Shown here: piece after piece, positions 25,262 through 33,714 of the stretch
How the letters are laid out: each line of letters begins with the position of its first letter
Position numbering within the stretch: position 1 is the stretch's first letter
DNA from: an uncultured Oscillospiraceae bacterium
GTDB taxonomy: Bacteria > Bacillota > Clostridia > Oscillospirales > Ruminococcaceae
Assembly (NCBI GenBank): GCA_900539695.1
Contig: UQDG01000019.1
Span: 1-42,323, forward strand
DNA length: 42,323 bases
Direction of reading: 5' to 3'
Made by a program: the position numbers and the translations under genes
The notes under the pieces: generated by a model
The model's database searches: none
What the model was told of the DNA's origin: nothing
What the model saw: only the letters and a program-made list of their open reading frames with translations

Positions 25262-25300
25262 ATTATTATCATGTGTTAATTATTTCATCGTGATAATAAT
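25262..25300. promoter_or_regulatory. Inverted repeat, probable MarR operator
   Basis: ATTATTATCA at 25262-25271 and its exact complement TGATAATAAT at 25291-25300, 29 bases apart centre to centre, directly upstream of the marR RBS. The region also lies between marR and the divergent MFS gene. Confidence 0.65.
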
Positions 25301-25501
25301 AGTCCCTCCTGCATCAGGATGCAAGAGGGTTGCAGAATTGTTTGAAAAATGTTCATAATCCGGGTGGGCATGCGCTTTTGTTCGTCAATTTCAAGCAAAG
25401 TTCTCGTCTGTGACGCTAAAATTGTAGACATTTCGCACAATCAATGCTACAATAGAATCAATTACAGGAGCCAACTGCGCCCCAAAGTTAGGAGAATCGC
25501 C

Positions 25502-26836
25502 GTGAAGCTGAACAGCCGCCGCACCATTCTGGTGGGTCTTGCGTTTTTGTCGATCTGCACGTTTTGGCAGATGTACGACAGCGTTATGACCTTAATTCTG
25601 ACCGACACCTTTAAGCTGAACGAAACCTTTGCCGGTGCCATTATGGCTGCTGACAACGTACTGGCGCTGTTTTTGCTGCCGTTTTTCGGGGCGCTGTCCG
25701 ATAAGACCAGCACCCGCATCGGGCGGCGCATGCCGTTTATCGTGGGCGGCACCGCAGCGGCAGCCATCTTGATGAACCTGATCCCGCTGCTGGACGACCG
25801 CTACGCCGCCAGCCCCAGCACCGGTATATTAGTGCTGTTCATTATTGTGCTGGGGCTGCTGCTGGTGTCCATGGGCACCTACCGCTCCCCCGCCGTGGCC
25901 CTGATGCCCGACGTGACCCCCAAGCCCCTGCGCAGCCGCGCCAACGCCATCATCAACCTGATGGGCGCCGTGGGCGGCATTTTGTACCTGGGGCTGGCGG
26001 CTGTGCTGTACCCGGCGTCCAAAACCAAGGGCGTGGAGCATGTCAGCTACCGGCCGCTGTTCTTCATCGTCTCGATGATCATGGTTGTGGCGGTGGTCGT
26101 TTTGTATCTGACCATCAAGGAGCCCAAGCTGGAAGCAGAAAACCAAAAGCTGGAAGCCGCTCATCCCGAGTGGAACCTTGCCACTGACGACGGCACCGGC
26201 CACGAGGTGCTGCCTGCGCCGGTCAAGCGCAGCCTGAGCTTTCTGCTGGTGTCCATCTCGCTGTGGTTCATTGGCTATAACGGCGTTACTACGTGGTTTA
26301 CCAAGTATGTGGAGGCTGTCATGGGCGAGGGCCTGGGCGGGGCCTCCACCTGCCTGCTGGTTGCCACGGCGGGCGCTATTGTCTCGTACATTCCCATCGG
26401 TGCGCTGGCCGCTAAGATCGGCCGCAAGCGGACTATTCAGTGCGGTATCGTGCTGCTGGCCGCCTGCTTTATGCTGGGCTACGTGCTGACCACCACTTAC
26501 AGTTCCATCCAGCCCATTATGTACGTGGTGTTTGCGCTGGTGGGCCTTGCCTGGGCCGCCATCAACGTGAACTCCCTGCCTATGGTGGTGGAGATGTGCC
26601 GCGGCAGCGACATCGGCAAGTTTACCGGGTACTACTACACCTTCTCGATGGCCGCCCAGGTGGTAACCCCCATCGTGGCCGGCTCCCTGATGCGGGCCAT
26701 TGACTACCGTGTGCTGTTCCCCTACGCCGCCCTGTTTGTGGCGCTGAGCTTTGTGACCATGTGCTTCGTCAAGCACGGCGACGCCAAGGCAGAGGCAAAA
26801 AAAGGGCTGGAAGCGTTTGAGGATATGGATAACTAA
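25502..26836 (+). CDS. MFS transporter (SLC45/GPH-like)
   Basis: 444-aa, twelve-helix major facilitator. The loop 2-3 motif GALSDKTSTRIGRRMPFIVGG matches the G-x-x-S-D-x-x-x-x-x-G-R-R signature of sugar-type facilitators (SLC45/GPH), and a second copy (GALAAKIGRKRT) follows helix 8. The start is GTG 25502 with TAGGAG nine bases upstream; the frame upstream is not coding. Substrate is probably a sugar or glycoside, not proven. Single gene ended by a strong terminator. Confidence 0.86.
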   Translation: MKLNSRRTILVGLAFLSICTFWQMYDSVMTLILTDTFKLNETFAGAIMAADNVLALFLLPFFGALSDKTSTRIGRRMPFIVGGTAAAAILMNLIPLLDDRYAASPSTGILVLFIIVLGLLLVSMGTYRSPAVALMPDVTPKPLRSRANAIINLMGAVGGILYLGLAAVLYPASKTKGVEHVSYRPLFFIVSMIMVVAVVVLYLTIKEPKLEAENQKLEAAHPEWNLATDDGTGHEVLPAPVKRSLSFLLVSISLWFIGYNGVTTWFTKYVEAVMGEGLGGASTCLLVATAGAIVSYIPIGALAAKIGRKRTIQCGIVLLAACFMLGYVLTTTYSSIQPIMYVVFALVGLAWAAINVNSLPMVVEMCRGSDIGKFTGYYYTFSMAAQVVTPIVAGSLMRAIDYRVLFPYAALFVALSFVTMCFVKHGDAKAEAKKGLEAFEDMDN

Positions 26837-26880
26837 ACGGCATATCCAACGCCAATCTAACGTCATAAGCGCAACTTATT

Positions 26881-26915
26881 TCCGCCGGGGGCAGAACGCC
26901 CCCGGTGGATTTTTT
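26881..26915 (+). terminator. Terminator of the MFS gene
   Basis: Stem TCCGCCGGGGGC (26881-26892) with GCCCCCGGTGGA (26898-26909), then six Ts. From here to about 27058 I see no gene; base composition changes and the accessory island begins. Confidence 0.93.
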
Positions 26916-27058
26916 GTTAAAGTTAAAATTGCATTTCATCGCCTTCTTCGTACGCTATGGGGTCGTTGTCACAGCGCTTTTTGCTTTCTGACAATTTCAC
27001 TTTGCAAACCACCGCCTCTTTCCTTTTCGGGTTTGGGAACCGGAAACACAGTAAAAGT

Positions 27059-27084
27059 CGGGAGCGACCCGAAAGTCGCTCCCG
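27059..27084 (-). terminator. Probable terminator of the two-component operon
   Basis: Perfect 10-bp stem CGGGAGCGAC / GTCGCTCCCG with a six-base loop; on the minus strand it is followed by ACTTTTACTG. It lies 79 bases past the kinase stop. Confidence 0.7.
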
Positions 27085-27162
27085 CTGCACAGCCTATTTA
27101 TTTGTAACGAGATACAGATTCTGTATTCTGCAAACTGCTCACCGGAGATTTCAAGTGCAATA

Positions 27163-28299
27163 TCACTGTACCGGCAGCTCCACCGCAATGGTGGTGCCTT
27201 TCTCCGAACTCTCCTCCACCCAAACGGAGCCGCCGTGGAGATTGGCAATCTCCCACACCAGCGAGAGCCCCAGCCCCGCACCGCCGTACTCGCGGCTGCG
27301 GGACTTATCCACACGGAAAAAGGGCTGGAAGATGCTCTGCTGATACTCATCCGGAATACCACAGCCGGTATCGGAAACGCGAATCAGGAGTTTTTCCGTT
27401 TCCTGTATGACGCAGACCCTCACCGAGCCGCCGGGGCGGTTGTACTTGACGGCGTTCTCTGTCAGGTTGAAGATCAGCCGGTAGATCAGCGCATCGCTGC
27501 CGGTCATAACGCCGTCGCCATCCGCCTCCAGCGTGATGCCGCGCTTTTCCACCAGTGGCGCGAGATCCGTAAAGATCTCCTCGATCATAGGAGCGAGCTG
27601 GATCTGCTCGTTCCGTGCCACTTGCCGCAGATTGCTCATCTCCAGCAGAGTCTTGGTCAGCCGGGTCAGCCGTTCCGTCTGCTCCCGCAGGAGGGCGAGA
27701 AACTCCGCAGTCTCCGGCAGCACGTCGGGGTGCTCTGAGGAAAACAGGTCCAGCTGCGCCTGCATCAGCGTCAACGGCGTGCGCAGCTCGTGGGCGGCAT
27801 TGCCGGTGAACTGCCGCTGGGCGGCAAAGGCATTGTTCAGCCGCTCCAGCATCTGGTTGAACGAGTGGCTCAGCTGCTGGAATTCTGGAATGACGTCTTC
27901 ATCGATCCTCATATCGGCAAGATTGTTCAGCTGCACCTGCTCCACATGCGAGGCAAAGCTGCGCAGGGGCTTGAGCGCGCGTCCGCTGACAAAATAGGTC
28001 AGCATGCCGCTGAGTAGCATTACCACAGCCGTGATGTACCAGTTGGTGGTGCGGAAGCTCCCCTGCGCCCCATCGACGACGATGGTCAACTCCTCGTTGG
28101 GCGCTATGAGTTCCGGGTCAAAGCTCGCCGCTCCGCCCTCATTCAGGATCACCGTGCTGCCACCCTGTAAGCTGTCCGCAATGGTGTCCATATAGTACAC
28201 ACCGGAGGAGCAGAGCAGCAAATTCATGACCACGCAGGTGATGCCAATGAGCAGGACGGACATCAGTGTGATGCGCCACTGCAAGGAAAGCCGCTTCAT
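27163..28299 (-). CDS. Sensor histidine kinase (EnvZ/OmpR class)
   Basis: 378 aa. Two membrane helices (12-34 and about 87-105) enclose a short extracytoplasmic loop; a HAMP linker follows, then the phospho-acceptor in NAAHELRTPLTLMQ (about 172), N box NLTENAVKYNRPGG, G1 SDTGCGIP, F box FQPFFRVDKSRSREYGGAGLGLSLV. It overlaps its response regulator by four bases (ATGA). The extracytoplasmic loop is too short to name a ligand; the divergent redox operon suggests oxidative or envelope stress. Confidence 0.95.
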   Translation of the reverse strand: MKRLSLQWRITLMSVLLIGITCVVMNLLLCSSGVYYMDTIADSLQGGSTVILNEGGAASFDPELIAPNEELTIVVDGAQGSFRTTNWYITAVVMLLSGMLTYFVSGRALKPLRSFASHVEQVQLNNLADMRIDEDVIPEFQQLSHSFNQMLERLNNAFAAQRQFTGNAAHELRTPLTLMQAQLDLFSSEHPDVLPETAEFLALLREQTERLTRLTKTLLEMSNLRQVARNEQIQLAPMIEEIFTDLAPLVEKRGITLEADGDGVMTGSDALIYRLIFNLTENAVKYNRPGGSVRVCVIQETEKLLIRVSDTGCGIPDEYQQSIFQPFFRVDKSRSREYGGAGLGLSLVWEIANLHGGSVWVEESSEKGTTIAVELPVQ

Positions 28300-28973
28300 T
28301 CCTCCTCGCCTCCCATCAGATATCCCTCGCCGATGCGGTTGCGGATGGGGTCATAGCCCAGCGCGGCGCGGAGCTTTTTGCGCAGGGCGGAGATGTGGAC
28401 GCGAATGGAATTGCTGAAGCTGTCCACGCTGTTGTCCCAAACGTGATCCATCAGTTCCTCCTGACTCACGGGCCGTCCCTGATGCACCATCAGGTATTCG
28501 AGTATCCCTGTTTCCTTGCGGGTGAGCGTCAGCGTCTGCCCGTTGGCGGTGGTGGTACGGGAGCGGGTGTCAAAGGTCAGGTCCCCGCAGGTCAGCAGTA
28601 CATCCTGCTGGGTGAACTGCCGCAGGGTCAGGCTGCGAATGCGAGCCTCCAGCTCGGCAAGATGAAAGGGCTTTGCCAGATAATCATTGGCCCCGGCATC
28701 TAACCCCTCCACCTTGTCCTCCACCTCACCCCGGGCGGAGAGGATCAGCACCTTTGTCTCCCGGTCGGTCTGCCGCAGGGTGCGCAGCACTGTCATGCCG
28801 TCCTTCTTCGGCAGGTTCAGATCCAGCAGCACCAGATCGTAGCGCTCCACGCCCAGAAGCTCCAACGCCTTCTCCCCGTCGTAGCAGCAGTCCACGCTGT
28901 ATGCTTGGCGCCGTAGGCTGCGGACGATGGTTTCACACAGGGCGCGTTCGTCTTCAATTACTAAAAGGTGCAT
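28296..28973 (-). CDS. OmpR family response regulator
   Basis: 225 aa. Receiver domain with EDE at 7-9, phospho-acceptor D in LVLLDLNLPKKDG (about 51) and K in DYLAKPFHLAEL, then a winged-helix output domain (ILEYLMVHQGRPVSQEELMDHVW; RVHISALRKKLRAALG). RBS AGGAGGG lies just before ATG 28973. First gene of the operon with the kinase; divergent from, and probably controlling, the redox operon starting at 29111. Confidence 0.96.
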   Translation of the reverse strand: MHLLVIEDERALCETIVRSLRRQAYSVDCCYDGEKALELLGVERYDLVLLDLNLPKKDGMTVLRTLRQTDRETKVLILSARGEVEDKVEGLDAGANDYLAKPFHLAELEARIRSLTLRQFTQQDVLLTCGDLTFDTRSRTTTANGQTLTLTRKETGILEYLMVHQGRPVSQEELMDHVWDNSVDSFSNSIRVHISALRKKLRAALGYDPIRNRIGEGYLMGGEEE

Positions 28974-29011
28974 GAGAGCCCTCCTTTTTTATTCATTTTT
29001 ATGTCGTTTTA

Positions 29012-29017
29012 ATTATA
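29012..29017 (-). promoter_or_regulatory. Extended -10 promoter of the two-component operon
   Basis: TATAAT preceded by TGC on the minus strand (TTTTGCTATAAT), 39 bases before the start codon; no good -35 is needed for an extended -10. A TATGAT at about 29081 could serve the divergent plus-strand operon. TTAA-containing repeats between them are candidate regulator sites. Confidence 0.6.
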
Positions 29018-29110
29018 GCAAAATTAGATAAGGTTTGCGTTAAATTTTCGTTCTTAACAGTGACTTTAACTCTCTTGCGCTATGATGGTGGCAGAAAAAG
29101 TGAAAGGGTG

Positions 29111-29263
29111 ATGGAATTGAGCCATGTAAAAAAGTCGGCCGTGCAGGCCGCGCTGCTGGTTGTTGGTATCGCTATGCTGTGTTTCGGCGTATGGCGCGGC
29201 GAGACGGCGACGGTGCTGAGCAAAGCAATTAAATTATGTCTGGAGTGTGTGGGCATTGGGTAA
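29111..29263 (+). CDS. CD1871A-family CXXC membrane peptide
   Basis: 50-aa protein: a basic N-terminus, one transmembrane helix (AALLVVGIAMLCFGVW), then RGETATVLSKAIKLCLECVGIG with a conserved CLEC (CXXC) motif at the very C-terminus. This is the pattern of the small CXXC proteins named after C. difficile CD1871A, which lie beside 4Fe-4S membrane proteins. The terminal CXXC could carry a disulfide/dithiol. It overlaps the next gene, giving translational coupling. An in-frame TTG six bases downstream is an alternative start. Confidence 0.8.
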   Translation: MELSHVKKSAVQAALLVVGIAMLCFGVWRGETATVLSKAIKLCLECVGIG

Positions 29264-30164
29264 GAAATCTTCGGGCGCGTCACAACTCCTGTCCCGTTTC
29301 CGGGGCTGGATACAGGCGGGGGCAGTCTTATTGACCAACCTGCATCTGCCGAATTTCCTCAAAGGAGGCCTGTATCAGGGCGCAGGGAAAAACGTCTGCG
29401 TGCCGGGGTTGAACTGCTACTCCTGCCCAGCGGCCTCCGGTGCCTGTCCCATCGGTGCGTTTCAGGCGGTGGTTGGGTCTTCCAAGTTCAGCTTTTCCTA
29501 TTATATCACAGGTTTCCTCATTTTGCTGGGAGTCCTGCTGGGACGTTTTATCTGCGGTTTTCTGTGTCCCTTCGGCTGGTTTCAGGAACTGCTGCATAAA
29601 ATCCCGACGAAGAAGCTCTCCACAAAGAAACTCAAGCCCCTGACCTATCTCAAGTACGCTGTACTGCTGGTGATGGTCTTCCTGCTGCCGGCGTTCCTTG
29701 TAAACGATGTAGGCATGGGTAATCCGTTCTTTTGTAAATACCTCTGCCCACAGGGCGTGCTGGAGGGGGCCATCCCTCTGTCCCTTGCCAATTCCGGCAT
29801 CCGGGCGGCGCTGGGCAAGCTGTTTACATGGAAATTCAGCATTCTGCTGTCGGTGATCGTGCTGAGCGTGCTGTTCTACCGTCCCTTCTGCAAGTGGCTC
29901 TGCCCGCTTGGCGCATTCTACGCGCTGTTCAACCGGGTGTCCCTCTTCCAGATGAAGGTGGACAAGAATAAGTGCGTCTCCTGCGGAAAATGTGCCAGAG
30001 CCTGCAAGATGGATGTGGACGTGACGAAAACGCCCAACCATACTGAGTGTATCCGCTGCGGGATGTGCATCCGCGCCTGTCCGACGAACGCCGTGTGCTT
30101 CCGCTACGGCTTCGGCAACGGGAAAGAAACAACAAAGAAAACAACGATGGAGAAATCAAAATGA
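29247..30164 (+). CDS. Polytopic 4Fe-4S binding membrane protein (NapH/CcoG-like)
   Basis: 305 aa. A cysteine cluster near the N-terminus (C51, C57, C60, C67), three CxxxCP motifs beside membrane helices (103-108, 163-168, 215-220), four to five helices, and a C-terminal pair of ferredoxin 4Fe-4S motifs (CVSCGKCARAC at 243-253; CIRCGMCIRAC at 268-278). NapH-type proteins move electrons across or along the membrane. The start is GTG 29247 (or TTG 29256), inside the CXXC gene. The next gene overlaps by four bases, so the whole set is co-translated. Confidence 0.92.
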   Translation: MWALGKKSSGASQLLSRFRGWIQAGAVLLTNLHLPNFLKGGLYQGAGKNVCVPGLNCYSCPAASGACPIGAFQAVVGSSKFSFSYYITGFLILLGVLLGRFICGFLCPFGWFQELLHKIPTKKLSTKKLKPLTYLKYAVLLVMVFLLPAFLVNDVGMGNPFFCKYLCPQGVLEGAIPLSLANSGIRAALGKLFTWKFSILLSVIVLSVLFYRPFCKWLCPLGAFYALFNRVSLFQMKVDKNKCVSCGKCARACKMDVDVTKTPNHTECIRCGMCIRACPTNAVCFRYGFGNGKETTKKTTMEKSK

Positions 30165-31120
30165 ACAAGAAGAGAATTTTTGCACTGGCTTTTGCCGTAC
30201 TGATGTTGCTGGCCTTGGCGGCCTGCGGCACGAAGAACAATGACAAGATGGGCGACATGAGCGGCAACGGCTCCGCCATGACTGACGAGCCGAAAAACGC
30301 CGAGGAGGCGCTCACCCTGCACAAGGAGCTGCTGGAGCAGGAGAACGCGATCCTGTCGGAAAATACCGAGCTGTGGGAAAAGGTCTTTATGAAGGCTGAC
30401 AAGGGCATGGCCATGATCGAGGACGGGAAAAACTACGGTGACTTCCTGCTGGATACCATCGAGGCCGCTAAAGAGCAGTTCGCCGACAATGAGTATGAGT
30501 GGCTGAAGGAGTCAGCCACGAAGATCAGCAATATTGAAAACAGGCTGACCGAGTTGGAAGAGAAGTATCCCGAGATCATGCAGAAATCCACGGACGGCGA
30601 TATGAGCATGCCCGCGGGCAGCGACACGAGCAACCCTCCCGACGACGGCAGTATGCAGAAGTTCCCCGCCTTTGAAGGGAAAGATCTGGACGGCAACACG
30701 GTGAAGAGCGACGAGCTGTTCTCCGCCAACGCCGTCACCGTGGTGAATTTCTGGTTCACCACCTGCAATCCCTGTGTAGGCGAACTTTCCGATCTGGATG
30801 CGCTGAACAAGGAACTGGCGGAGAAGGGCGGCTCCCTCATCGGCGTCAACACCTTCACGCTGGACGGCGACGAAACGGCAATTTCCGAGGCGAAGGATGT
30901 GCTTGCCAAGAAGGGCGCCACCTATCAGAATGTGTATTTTGACTCCGACGGTGAGGCGGGAAAGTTCACTTCCAACATCTTTGCCTATCCCACCACCTAC
31001 GTGGTTGACCGCAGCGGCAATATCGTGGGAGAGCCCATCGTAGGTGCTATCACGGAAAAGAAGCAGGCGGAGACACTGCAAAAACTCATCGACCAGGCTC
31101 TTGCCGCCGATATGGGCTGA
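30161..31120 (+). CDS. TlpA-like thioredoxin-fold lipoprotein with N-terminal helical domain
   Basis: 319 aa. A lipoprotein signal with lipobox ALAAC (Cys22) anchors it outside the membrane. Residues 45-140 form a charged helical domain, then a flexible linker (about 145-165), then a TlpA/ResA-type thioredoxin fold with [16 protein letters not shown] (CNPC at 202-205) and the cis-proline loop [10 protein letters not shown]. It should be a dithiol carrier. It follows the 4Fe-4S protein with ATGA overlap and precedes the lipoprotein MsrAB, the probable recipient of its electrons. Confidence 0.92.
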   Translation: MNKKRIFALAFAVLMLLALAACGTKNNDKMGDMSGNGSAMTDEPKNAEEALTLHKELLEQENAILSENTELWEKVFMKADKGMAMIEDGKNYGDFLLDTIEAAKEQFADNEYEWLKESATKISNIENRLTELEEKYPEIMQKSTDGDMSMPAGSDTSNPPDDGSMQKFPAFEGKDLDGNTVKSDELFSANAVTVVNFWFTTCNPCVGELSDLDALNKELAEKGGSLIGVNTFTLDGDETAISEAKDVLAKKGATYQNVYFDSDGEAGKFTSNIFAYPTTYVVDRSGNIVGEPIVGAITEKKQAETLQKLIDQALAADMG

Positions 31121-31157
31121 CAAACAGATTCATCTCCTCAGGAAGGAGGGATACACC

Positions 31158-32270
31158 ATGTATCGGAGAGTATTGCCGCTTCTGCTCACCGCGGTACTGC
31201 TGCTGAGCGGCTGCGCCTCCGGGCAGAAAAATATGCCGCAGAAAACGGACGAGAAGGAAATGACCGAACAGCCCTCTGATATGTCCGGTGAAGGAATCAT
31301 GTATATGGATACCACGGAAAATGTCATATATCTGGCGGGCGGCTGCTTCTGGGGCATGGAACAGCTGATGCAGTCCATCCCCGGCGTCATCGATGCCGAG
31401 AGCGGCTATGCCAACGGCACCTGCGGGGCGGACGCCGATTACAAGACCGTCTGCAAAGGGAACACCGGCTTCCGGGAGACCGTGCGGGTGGAGTATGACC
31501 CCGGGCAGGTGAGTCTCGACGCCCTGCTACTGGCCTACTTCTATGTGATCGACCCCACGGTGGAGAACCAGCAGGGCAACGACCGGGGCAGTCAGTATCA
31601 GACCGGTGTCTATTACACCAACGAAAGCGCGAAGGAAACGGTGGAGCGCATCGCGGAGATCGAGCGGGGACGCAGTGAAAAGTTCTTCGTGGAGATAGGT
31701 CCACTCAAGAACTATTACCCCGCCGAGGAGTACCACCAGAACTACCTCGAAAAGAACCCGAACGGCTACTGCCACATCCCGCGCGCGGAGATGGAGCTGT
31801 TTTCCCGGCTGCGCATCGATCCGGGCGACTATCAGAAGCCCGCGGCGGAATCCATCCGGGACAAGCTGACGGCGGAGCAGTACCGTGTTACGCAGGAGAG
31901 CGGCACAGAGCGCGCTTTCACAGGCGAGTTCTGGGATAAGTTTGAAAAGGGCATCTATGTGGATGTCGTCACCGGCGAGCCGCTCTTTTCCTCCACGGAT
32001 AAGTACGAGAGCGGCTGCGGCTGGCCGGCTTTCACAAAGCCCATTGAAGAGCCTGCCGTGGTGGAACTGGAGGACCTGAGCCACGGCATGCGCCGCATAG
32101 AGGTCAGAAGCCGTGCCGGAGATTCTCACCTTGGTCATGTGTTCACCGGCGATCCGGAGTCCCCCAATGGCGTGCGCTACTGCATCAACAGTGCGGCCCT
32201 GCGCTTTGTGCCTTACGCAAAGATGAATGCAGAGGGTTACGGATATCTTCTGTATCTGTTCGAGGAATGA
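31158..32270 (+). CDS. msrAB: Lipoprotein bifunctional methionine sulfoxide reductase MsrA-MsrB
   Basis: 370 aa. Signal with lipobox LLSGC (Cys19), then MsrA (GGCFWGMEQ, catalytic Cys62; S-sulfoxide reduction) and MsrB (SGCGWPAF, about 284; HxxH-x-[22 protein letters not shown] with catalytic Cys about 341; R-sulfoxide reduction). Together they repair both diastereomers of methionine sulfoxide on surface or secreted proteins. GGAAGGAGGG RBS before ATG 31158, 37 bases after the thioredoxin-like lipoprotein, the likely reductant. The order matches SpMsrAB2 in pneumococcus, where a CcdA protein and TlpA lipoproteins feed it. Confidence 0.95.
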   Translation: MYRRVLPLLLTAVLLLSGCASGQKNMPQKTDEKEMTEQPSDMSGEGIMYMDTTENVIYLAGGCFWGMEQLMQSIPGVIDAESGYANGTCGADADYKTVCKGNTGFRETVRVEYDPGQVSLDALLLAYFYVIDPTVENQQGNDRGSQYQTGVYYTNESAKETVERIAEIERGRSEKFFVEIGPLKNYYPAEEYHQNYLEKNPNGYCHIPRAEMELFSRLRIDPGDYQKPAAESIRDKLTAEQYRVTQESGTERAFTGEFWDKFEKGIYVDVVTGEPLFSSTDKYESGCGWPAFTKPIEEPAVVELEDLSHGMRRIEVRSRAGDSHLGHVFTGDPESPNGVRYCINSAALRFVPYAKMNAEGYGYLLYLFEE

Positions 32271-32297
32271 GTTCGCATAATACAATGATATAATAAG

Positions 32298-32334
32298 CAG
32301 CGTCCCAATCATTATGAACCGGGACGCTGTCGTT
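32298..32334 (+). terminator. Terminator of the redox operon
   Basis: Perfect 9-bp stem CAGCGTCCC / GGGACGCTG with a 14-base loop and TCGTTT after it. It also overlaps the 3' end of the small gene on the other strand. Confidence 0.75.
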
Positions 32335-32482
32335 TATGCTCATGTCGGTTTAGTAAAGCGGACAGAAACCTCCAAATGGGCTGAAAAACGAAGCCAATAA
32401 ACGGAAGTACAAACTTCCAAATCAAGATCGCACCTACAATGACGCCAATGCCGCCTCCGATGGCCAACAATACTTTCTTCAT
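32312..32482 (-). CDS. Small membrane protein of unknown function
   Basis: 56 aa: MKKVLLAIGGGIGVIVGAIL and WKFVLPFIGFVFQPIW form one long or two short hydrophobic segments with glycine zipper spacing, then a basic tail. ATG 32482 has AGGAG nine bases upstream. A decayed paralogue lies directly upstream at 32552-32677, so this was a tandem pair. Not recognised as a family; it could be a small toxin-like or stress membrane peptide, but nothing proves that. Confidence 0.6.
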   Translation of the reverse strand: MKKVLLAIGGGIGVIVGAILIWKFVLPFIGFVFQPIWRFLSALLNRHEHKRQRPGS

Positions 32483-32551
32483 GGTTTTCTCCTCTCGTTT
32501 TGTTGTGACATCATTATATTCATCCATTGTTTTCTGTTTGAAAATTATTAA

Positions 32552-32677
32552 TTAGAACAGGGATTTGAAGAAATCCACAATACTCATGAACGAAAAACTC
32601 ATACCACCGAAAATTCCGCCGAGTACCCATCCGATGAACGGAAATACGACTTTCCACATCAAAAGAGCTGCGGCAAT
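32552..32677 (-). pseudogene. Truncated paralogue of the small membrane protein
   Basis: About 41 residues, ALLMWKVVFPFIGWVLGGIF and a hydrophobic tail, align with AILIWKFVLPFIGFVF of the adjacent gene. The start, RBS and N-terminal glycine repeat are gone. The remaining bases of 32483-32796 hold this remnant and the terminator at 32746-32786. Confidence 0.55.
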
Positions 32678-32745
32678 GGACGGAGTGCAAGTCCTTCCAA
32701 GGGGGGGAAGAAAACTTCTGAATGGGTAAACAGTGCTGAAAAAAA

Positions 32746-32786
32746 GGTTCTGACATTGAAGCACAGCTCCATGTCAGAACCCTTTT
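32746..32786. terminator. Bidirectional terminator
   Basis: Perfect 11-bp stem GGTTCTGACAT / ATGTCAGAACC with A-run before and CTTTTATTT after. It ends the radical SAM operon on the minus strand. Confidence 0.88.
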
Positions 32787-32796
32787 ATTTCGCAAA

Positions 32797-33714
32797 TTAT
32801 TTTTTGGGGTTGCGTCGCCCGGTGTTTTCCGAGCCACGCACTTCCTCATGGTAAAAGTAATCCACAATGACCGGGTGCCCAGGCTCTGCTCGTCCGTAGG
32901 GCAGCTCGTTGTCCACGAAGGGACAGCTGTATTCTTTCGCCAGCCGTTCCGCTTGATCCTCCAAACCACAGAAGTAGCTTCTGTCTCTCTTGTTGTAGAT
33001 AGCGTCGTACAGCGGAACCAAGTCAGGAAATTTTTTACGTATATAGTCCATGATGTCTTTTTTGAATCCGCCTCGCAGGTTTAGATTTTCCAGCCACACC
33101 AGGTCGCACTGATTTCTGACCTGATGGAAGATAGCCTCAAAATCCGTGATACCGGGAAAAACCGGAGCGATAAAGCACACGGTGCGGATACCTGCGTCAT
33201 AAACCTGCTTCATGGCATCCAGCCGCCGCTTGATGCTGACGGCATTGTCCATATCGTTTTTGAAATCCTCGTCCAGCGTATTGATCGACCAGGAAACCGT
33301 GACCTTTCCCAGTTCTTTCAGGAGGTCGATGTCACGGATTACCAAGTCTGACTTGGTACAGATGAGAATTTCTGCCTCACTGCCCCGGAGCTGTTCAAGA
33401 AGCTTTCGGGTGTTCTGAAACTGAGCCTCCTGGGGCAGATAGCCATCGGTCACAGAACCGATGACTACGCGCTGCCCTTTGTACTTTTGCGGATTTTTGA
33501 TTGCTGGCCAATGTTTCACATCCAGGAATGTACCCCACGGTTCGGTGTGCCCGGTAAATCGCTTCATAAACGAGGCGTAGCAGTATTTGCAGCCATGGGT
33601 ACAGCCCACATAAGGATTGACGGAATAGCCGCCCACCGGCAGGGTGGATTTTGTCATAATATTTTTGGTTTCTACATCCTGAATCAGAATGCTGCTATCT
33701 TTCACTTCCGCCAT
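32797..33714 (-). CDS. Radical SAM mobile pair protein A (SPL-family radical SAM)
   Basis: 305 aa. The radical SAM motif CTHGCKYCYA (C38, C42, C45) binds the 4Fe-4S cluster; the GSVTDGYLPQEAQFQNTRKL and TKSDLVIRDIDLL segments are typical of the spore photoproduct lyase-like subgroup. It occurs adjacent to a second small radical SAM protein, the arrangement NCBI names 'radical SAM mobile pair'. ATG 33714 has GGAGGA upstream; 13 bases overlap with protein B. The reaction is unknown. Confidence 0.88.
   Translation of the reverse strand: MAEVKDSSILIQDVETKNIMTKSTLPVGGYSVNPYVGCTHGCKYCYASFMKRFTGHTEPWGTFLDVKHWPAIKNPQKYKGQRVVIGSVTDGYLPQEAQFQNTRKLLEQLRGSEAEILICTKSDLVIRDIDLLKELGKVTVSWSINTLDEDFKNDMDNAVSIKRRLDAMKQVYDAGIRTVCFIAPVFPGITDFEAIFHQVRNQCDLVWLENLNLRGGFKKDIMDYIRKKFPDLVPLYDAIYNKRDRSYFCGLEDQAERLAKEYSCPFVDNELPYGRAEPGHPVIVDYFYHEEVRGSENTGRRNPKK

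Noticed and set aside
25349..25501. Longer N-terminus of the MFS transporter from ATG 25349
   Set aside because: The additional residues show no membrane or family pattern and the GTG at 25502 has a proper RBS.
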